DNA from: Oscillospiraceae bacterium
GTDB lineage: Bacteria; Bacillota; Clostridia; Oscillospirales; CAG-272
Direction of reading: 5' to 3'
DNA: 6,024 nt
Assembly: GCA_015065205.1 (NCBI GenBank)
Contig: SVQS01000116.1
Location: 1 to 6,024, forward strand
Part shown: positions 5,331 through 6,024 of the stretch, in pieces
How positions within the stretch are numbered: the first letter of the stretch is position 1
How the letters are laid out: each line of letters starts with the position of its first letter
The notes under the pieces: model-generated
Told to the model about the DNA's origin: nothing
The model's input: only the letters and a program-made list of their open reading frames with translations
Database searches by the model: none
Program-made: the position numbers and the translations under genes

Positions 5331-6024
5331 TACTTGCAACTCCTTTCTTTTTGATTTTTTCCAACAAGGTATCACGGTTGACTAAAACACCCTCGGGCAA
5401 TAGTTCAATATATTCTTCTGCCGATAGATGTCCGCCATCTAAAAGCTTGTCGAGGGCGCTAACGGTTGTTGAGGGGGAATAACGGTCAATACTACCAATG
5501 TGAACGCTTGCGCTTAACAAAGCGTTCTTTAAAAGGGAATAGTCGAGCGATTCGGCGCTCACATCACCGGTTTTATCCATAACGTGGAGCAAACGTTGAC
5601 GGGGGCAATATGTGCAAAGCATATCGGCCCAAATTGCGGCAAGCTCGGCAATGCAATGCGAAAAATTCACACGCACGTGTTCCAATGAAACAGAAGAAGC
5701 AGTTTGCAACTTCATAATTGCACTTGTATTGTTTGCACGCTCCTCACCCAACGCCGAGTCGGTAGCGCCCATCATACCCTTGGTGTTGTTAATTACGTCG
5801 GTAATCAAATCGAGGTAGCCCTCCTGCATTTTTCCAACGCCTACAACAGAGACGGCATCTGCCATACTTCCGCCGCCAATAGCACCAATAGCCTCTCCAA
5901 CCTCGTTAGACCATTCCGGAATACGTGTTTTGTCATAGATGACTTTGGAAAATGCTGTGTTACTCATATGCTTGAGTGCCATAGCATAGGCGGTGTTAAT
6001 ACATTTTTGGTTTGCAACCATATC
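5323..6024 (-). CDS. phage portal protein, C-terminal part
   Basis: The frame is open through the right edge, so only the last 233 residues are present; portal proteins of this type are usually about twice as long. The portal is a dodecameric ring at one capsid vertex through which the terminase pumps DNA. Features seen include NQKCINTAYAMALKHM near the fragment start, FSKVIYDKTRIPEWSNEVGE, a Gly-rich GAIGGGS stretch, and DLITDVINNTKGMMGATDSALGEE (about fragment residues 73-96), which fits the stem and crown-adjacent helices of clostridial phage portals. DYSLLKNALLSASVHIGSIDRYSP follows. The Met codon near the edge (6019-6021) is internal, since a GAT codon precedes it in frame without a stop. 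It overlaps the scaffold start by 8 bases. A terminase large subunit gene would be expected just beyond the right edge. Confidence 0.85.
   Translation of the reverse strand, partial: DMVANQKCINTAYAMALKHMSNTAFSKVIYDKTRIPEWSNEVGEAIGAIGGGSMADAVSVVGVGKMQEGYLDLITDVINNTKGMMGATDSALGEERANNTSAIMKLQTASSVSLEHVRVNFSHCIAELAAIWADMLCTYCPRQRLLHVMDKTGDVSAESLDYSLLKNALLSASVHIGSIDRYSPSTTVSALDKLLDGGHLSAEEYIELLPEGVLVNRDTLLEKIKKKGVASNE

Noticed and set aside
1..6024. CRISPR arrays, tRNA or rRNA genes, insertion sequences
   Set aside because: No regularly spaced repeats, tRNA-like cloverleaf or rRNA segments, and no transposase reading frame, were found on either strand.

Overview
The window looks like a chromosome fragment of a Firmicute of the class Clostridia, probably an uncultured gut-type lineage. 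Supports are a RecA and RecX pair of Gram-positive type, AAGGA-type ribosome binding sites, a textbook sigma-A promoter, and head proteins that resemble those of clostridial siphophages or prophages. The lineage is an inference from family recognition, not from a database search.

Layout from left to right. Positions 2-1159 (+) hold the C-terminal part of an alpha-galactosidase-like glycoside hydrolase of the GH36/GH27 type, cut by the window edge and followed by a hairpin that probably ends its transcript. Positions 1160-1592 carry no convincing gene but are rich in structure: a foldable three-way-junction element (1232-1318), a small stem-loop (1322-1345), a long near-perfect inverted repeat (1368-1399), a run of A-tracts spaced about one helical turn apart (1434-1500), a consensus promoter (1505-1533) and a GC-rich hairpin in the recA leader (1557-1576). 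Then come recA (1593-2705) and recX (2705-3376), whose stop and start codons overlap in TAATG, so they form a translationally coupled pair. A perfect 11-bp hairpin with T runs on both sides (3384-3410) closes this unit.

Everything right of that terminator is on the minus strand and is a phage head-assembly module. In transcription order it has a portal protein (C-terminal part, running off the right edge), a scaffold-like protein overlapping it by 8 bases, a major capsid protein of the HK97/P22-coat type, and a small connector-like protein. The phage genes converge on recX and stop at the shared terminator. No tail, lysis or integrase gene follows the connector-like gene, which is where tail genes would normally be expected.

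Functionally, recA and recX make the recombinase and its modulator. The phage genes would make a procapsid: portal ring, internal scaffold, shell and neck. The abrupt end of the head module a few dozen bases from recX is the most unusual thing here. It could be the edge of a decayed prophage, a satellite or capsid-only element, or a prophage whose gene order is rearranged.
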